A stretch of 6,195 nucleotides of DNA from Chloroflexota bacterium (lineage in GTDB: Bacteria > Chloroflexota > Dehalococcoidia > JABGRK01), in contig DAOUZV010000072.1 of the NCBI GenBank assembly GCA_030665485.1, forward strand, positions 1 to 6,195, given 5' to 3'. The notes under the pieces are model-generated. The model was not told where the DNA came from. It did not search any database and was given only the letters and a program-made list of their open reading frames with translations. Each line of letters starts with the position of its first letter. The first letter of the stretch is position 1. The translations under genes and the position numbers were made by a program. Shown piece after piece: positions 5,867 through 6,195 of this stretch.

Positions 5867-5896
5867 ATACCACCGCGGGCTAGTTGGCAAGGAGGG
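5864..5896 (-). repeat. Dispersed promoter-like repeat, copy B, without a gene
   Basis: Second copy of the element at 3061-3093: TTATACCACCGCGGG (5865-5879) and GTTGGCAAGGAGGG (5883-5896) are identical. On the minus strand it reads TTGCCA (5890-5885), 15 bases, TATAAA (5869-5864) with TGG before the -10. It begins within the T tract of the operon terminator. A transcript from it would run left through the terminator hairpin and antisense into the iron-sulfur gene; no open frame with a ribosome site follows. It is either a remnant, an antisense promoter or a dispersed repeat with another role. Confidence 0.7.
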
Positions 5897-5951
5897 ATGG
5901 CTAGAGGACGCAGATATTATTGTATAATCACCCCTCCAAATATAAAACTCC

Positions 5952-6195
5952 TTACACTTTACTCACCTGGCATAACTGTGATTTGAAAGGTGGAAAACCA
6001 GAAATCGGGTCGAGATTTACGTCATCGACAAGCACATTTACATTAGCTTCACCGGGCCAGTGATGCGGCGTTGACACCACGCCGACCAGTATGGTGTCGG
6101 TAACATTAGCCTTCATTTTGATTCTACCCCTCGGCGAATCGATAATTACTATATCGCCTTGTTGAATATCACGGGGGCCAGCATCAACTGGATTG
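5952..6195 (-). CDS. Second molybdopterin oxidoreductase, C-terminal fragment
   Basis: Read on the minus strand from the window edge, an open frame of 80 residues ends at TAA (5954-5952). It is the molybdopterin dinucleotide-binding domain: IQQGDIVIIDSPRGRIKMKA, then TPHHWPGEANVNVLVDD, then ISGFPPFKSQLCQV. These line up block by block with the end of the catalytic gene at 3166-5304 (EDGDWVYIESPRGRCKQKA; EHDWWFPE and ESNINLLT; STPARSLLCRI), so the two are paralogues, though clearly diverged. It is convergent with the first operon across a 154-base gap. Active-site and cluster parts lie beyond the window. No T-rich terminator is obvious after the stop. Because the gene runs off the edge, neither its partner subunits nor its substrate class can be judged. 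Confidence 0.88.
   Translation of the reverse strand, partial: NPVDAGPRDIQQGDIVIIDSPRGRIKMKANVTDTILVGVVSTPHHWPGEANVNVLVDDVNLDPISGFPPFKSQLCQVSKV

Noticed and set aside
5923..5928. TATAAT on the plus strand in the convergent gap
   Set aside because: No -35 at a usable distance and no plus-strand gene follows; AT-rich chance match.
5891..5937. GGAGGG ... CCCTCC inverted repeat as a terminator for the minus-strand gene
   Set aside because: Six pairs around a 35-base loop with no T tract is too weak.

Overview
The window looks like a chromosomal piece of a strictly anaerobic bacterium. The main evidence is a bis-MGD (molybdenum or tungsten) oxidoreductase with a four-cluster ferredoxin-like partner, the tail of a second such enzyme, and a CrtI-like flavoprotein of a type common in anaerobes. 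The small membrane protein, the small 'HPPYCTC' cysteine protein, the mid-range base composition and the sigma70-type promoters recall uncultured Chloroflexota (Dehalococcoidia), but that placement rests on family resemblance from memory and is only moderately likely. Nothing indicates a phage, transposon, CRISPR array, tRNA or rRNA.

Layout. (1) 1-241, plus strand: the C-terminal end of a metallo-beta-lactamase-fold protein whose usual PGHG motif reads PGLG. (2) 287-1792, plus: a complete FAD-dependent phytoene desaturase-like oxidoreductase. A hairpin at 1809-1837 separates it from a convergent block. (3) 1823-3024, minus: three genes in the same direction, read right to left as a 46-residue basic Cys-motif protein (GTG start, 2884-3024), a 110-residue glycine-rich membrane protein (2457-2789) and a DUF502-type membrane protein (1823-2419). 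(4) 3060-3127: back-to-back promoters. (5) 3166-5797, plus: a two-gene operon for a DMSO-reductase-family catalytic subunit (712 aa) and a 16-cysteine iron-sulfur subunit (163 aa), closed by a strong intrinsic terminator at 5840-5866. (6) 5952-6195, minus: the last 80 codons of a second molybdopterin oxidoreductase, convergent with the first.

How the parts relate. The catalytic and iron-sulfur subunits are translationally close-coupled and should form one electron-transfer unit. Neither carries a twin-arginine leader and no membrane anchor gene follows, so a soluble cytoplasmic enzyme is the simplest reading; its substrate cannot be read from the sequence. The two membrane proteins on the minus strand probably share a transcript.

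The least expected structure is a family of promoter-like elements, read on the minus strand as CTCCTTGYCA, 15-16 nt, then TATAAW with an extended -10. One precedes the membrane-protein pair, one precedes the small Cys protein, and one lies with no gene to drive in the convergent gap after the ferredoxin gene. The last two copies match over 29 bases, including the spacer, which is more than promoter function requires.
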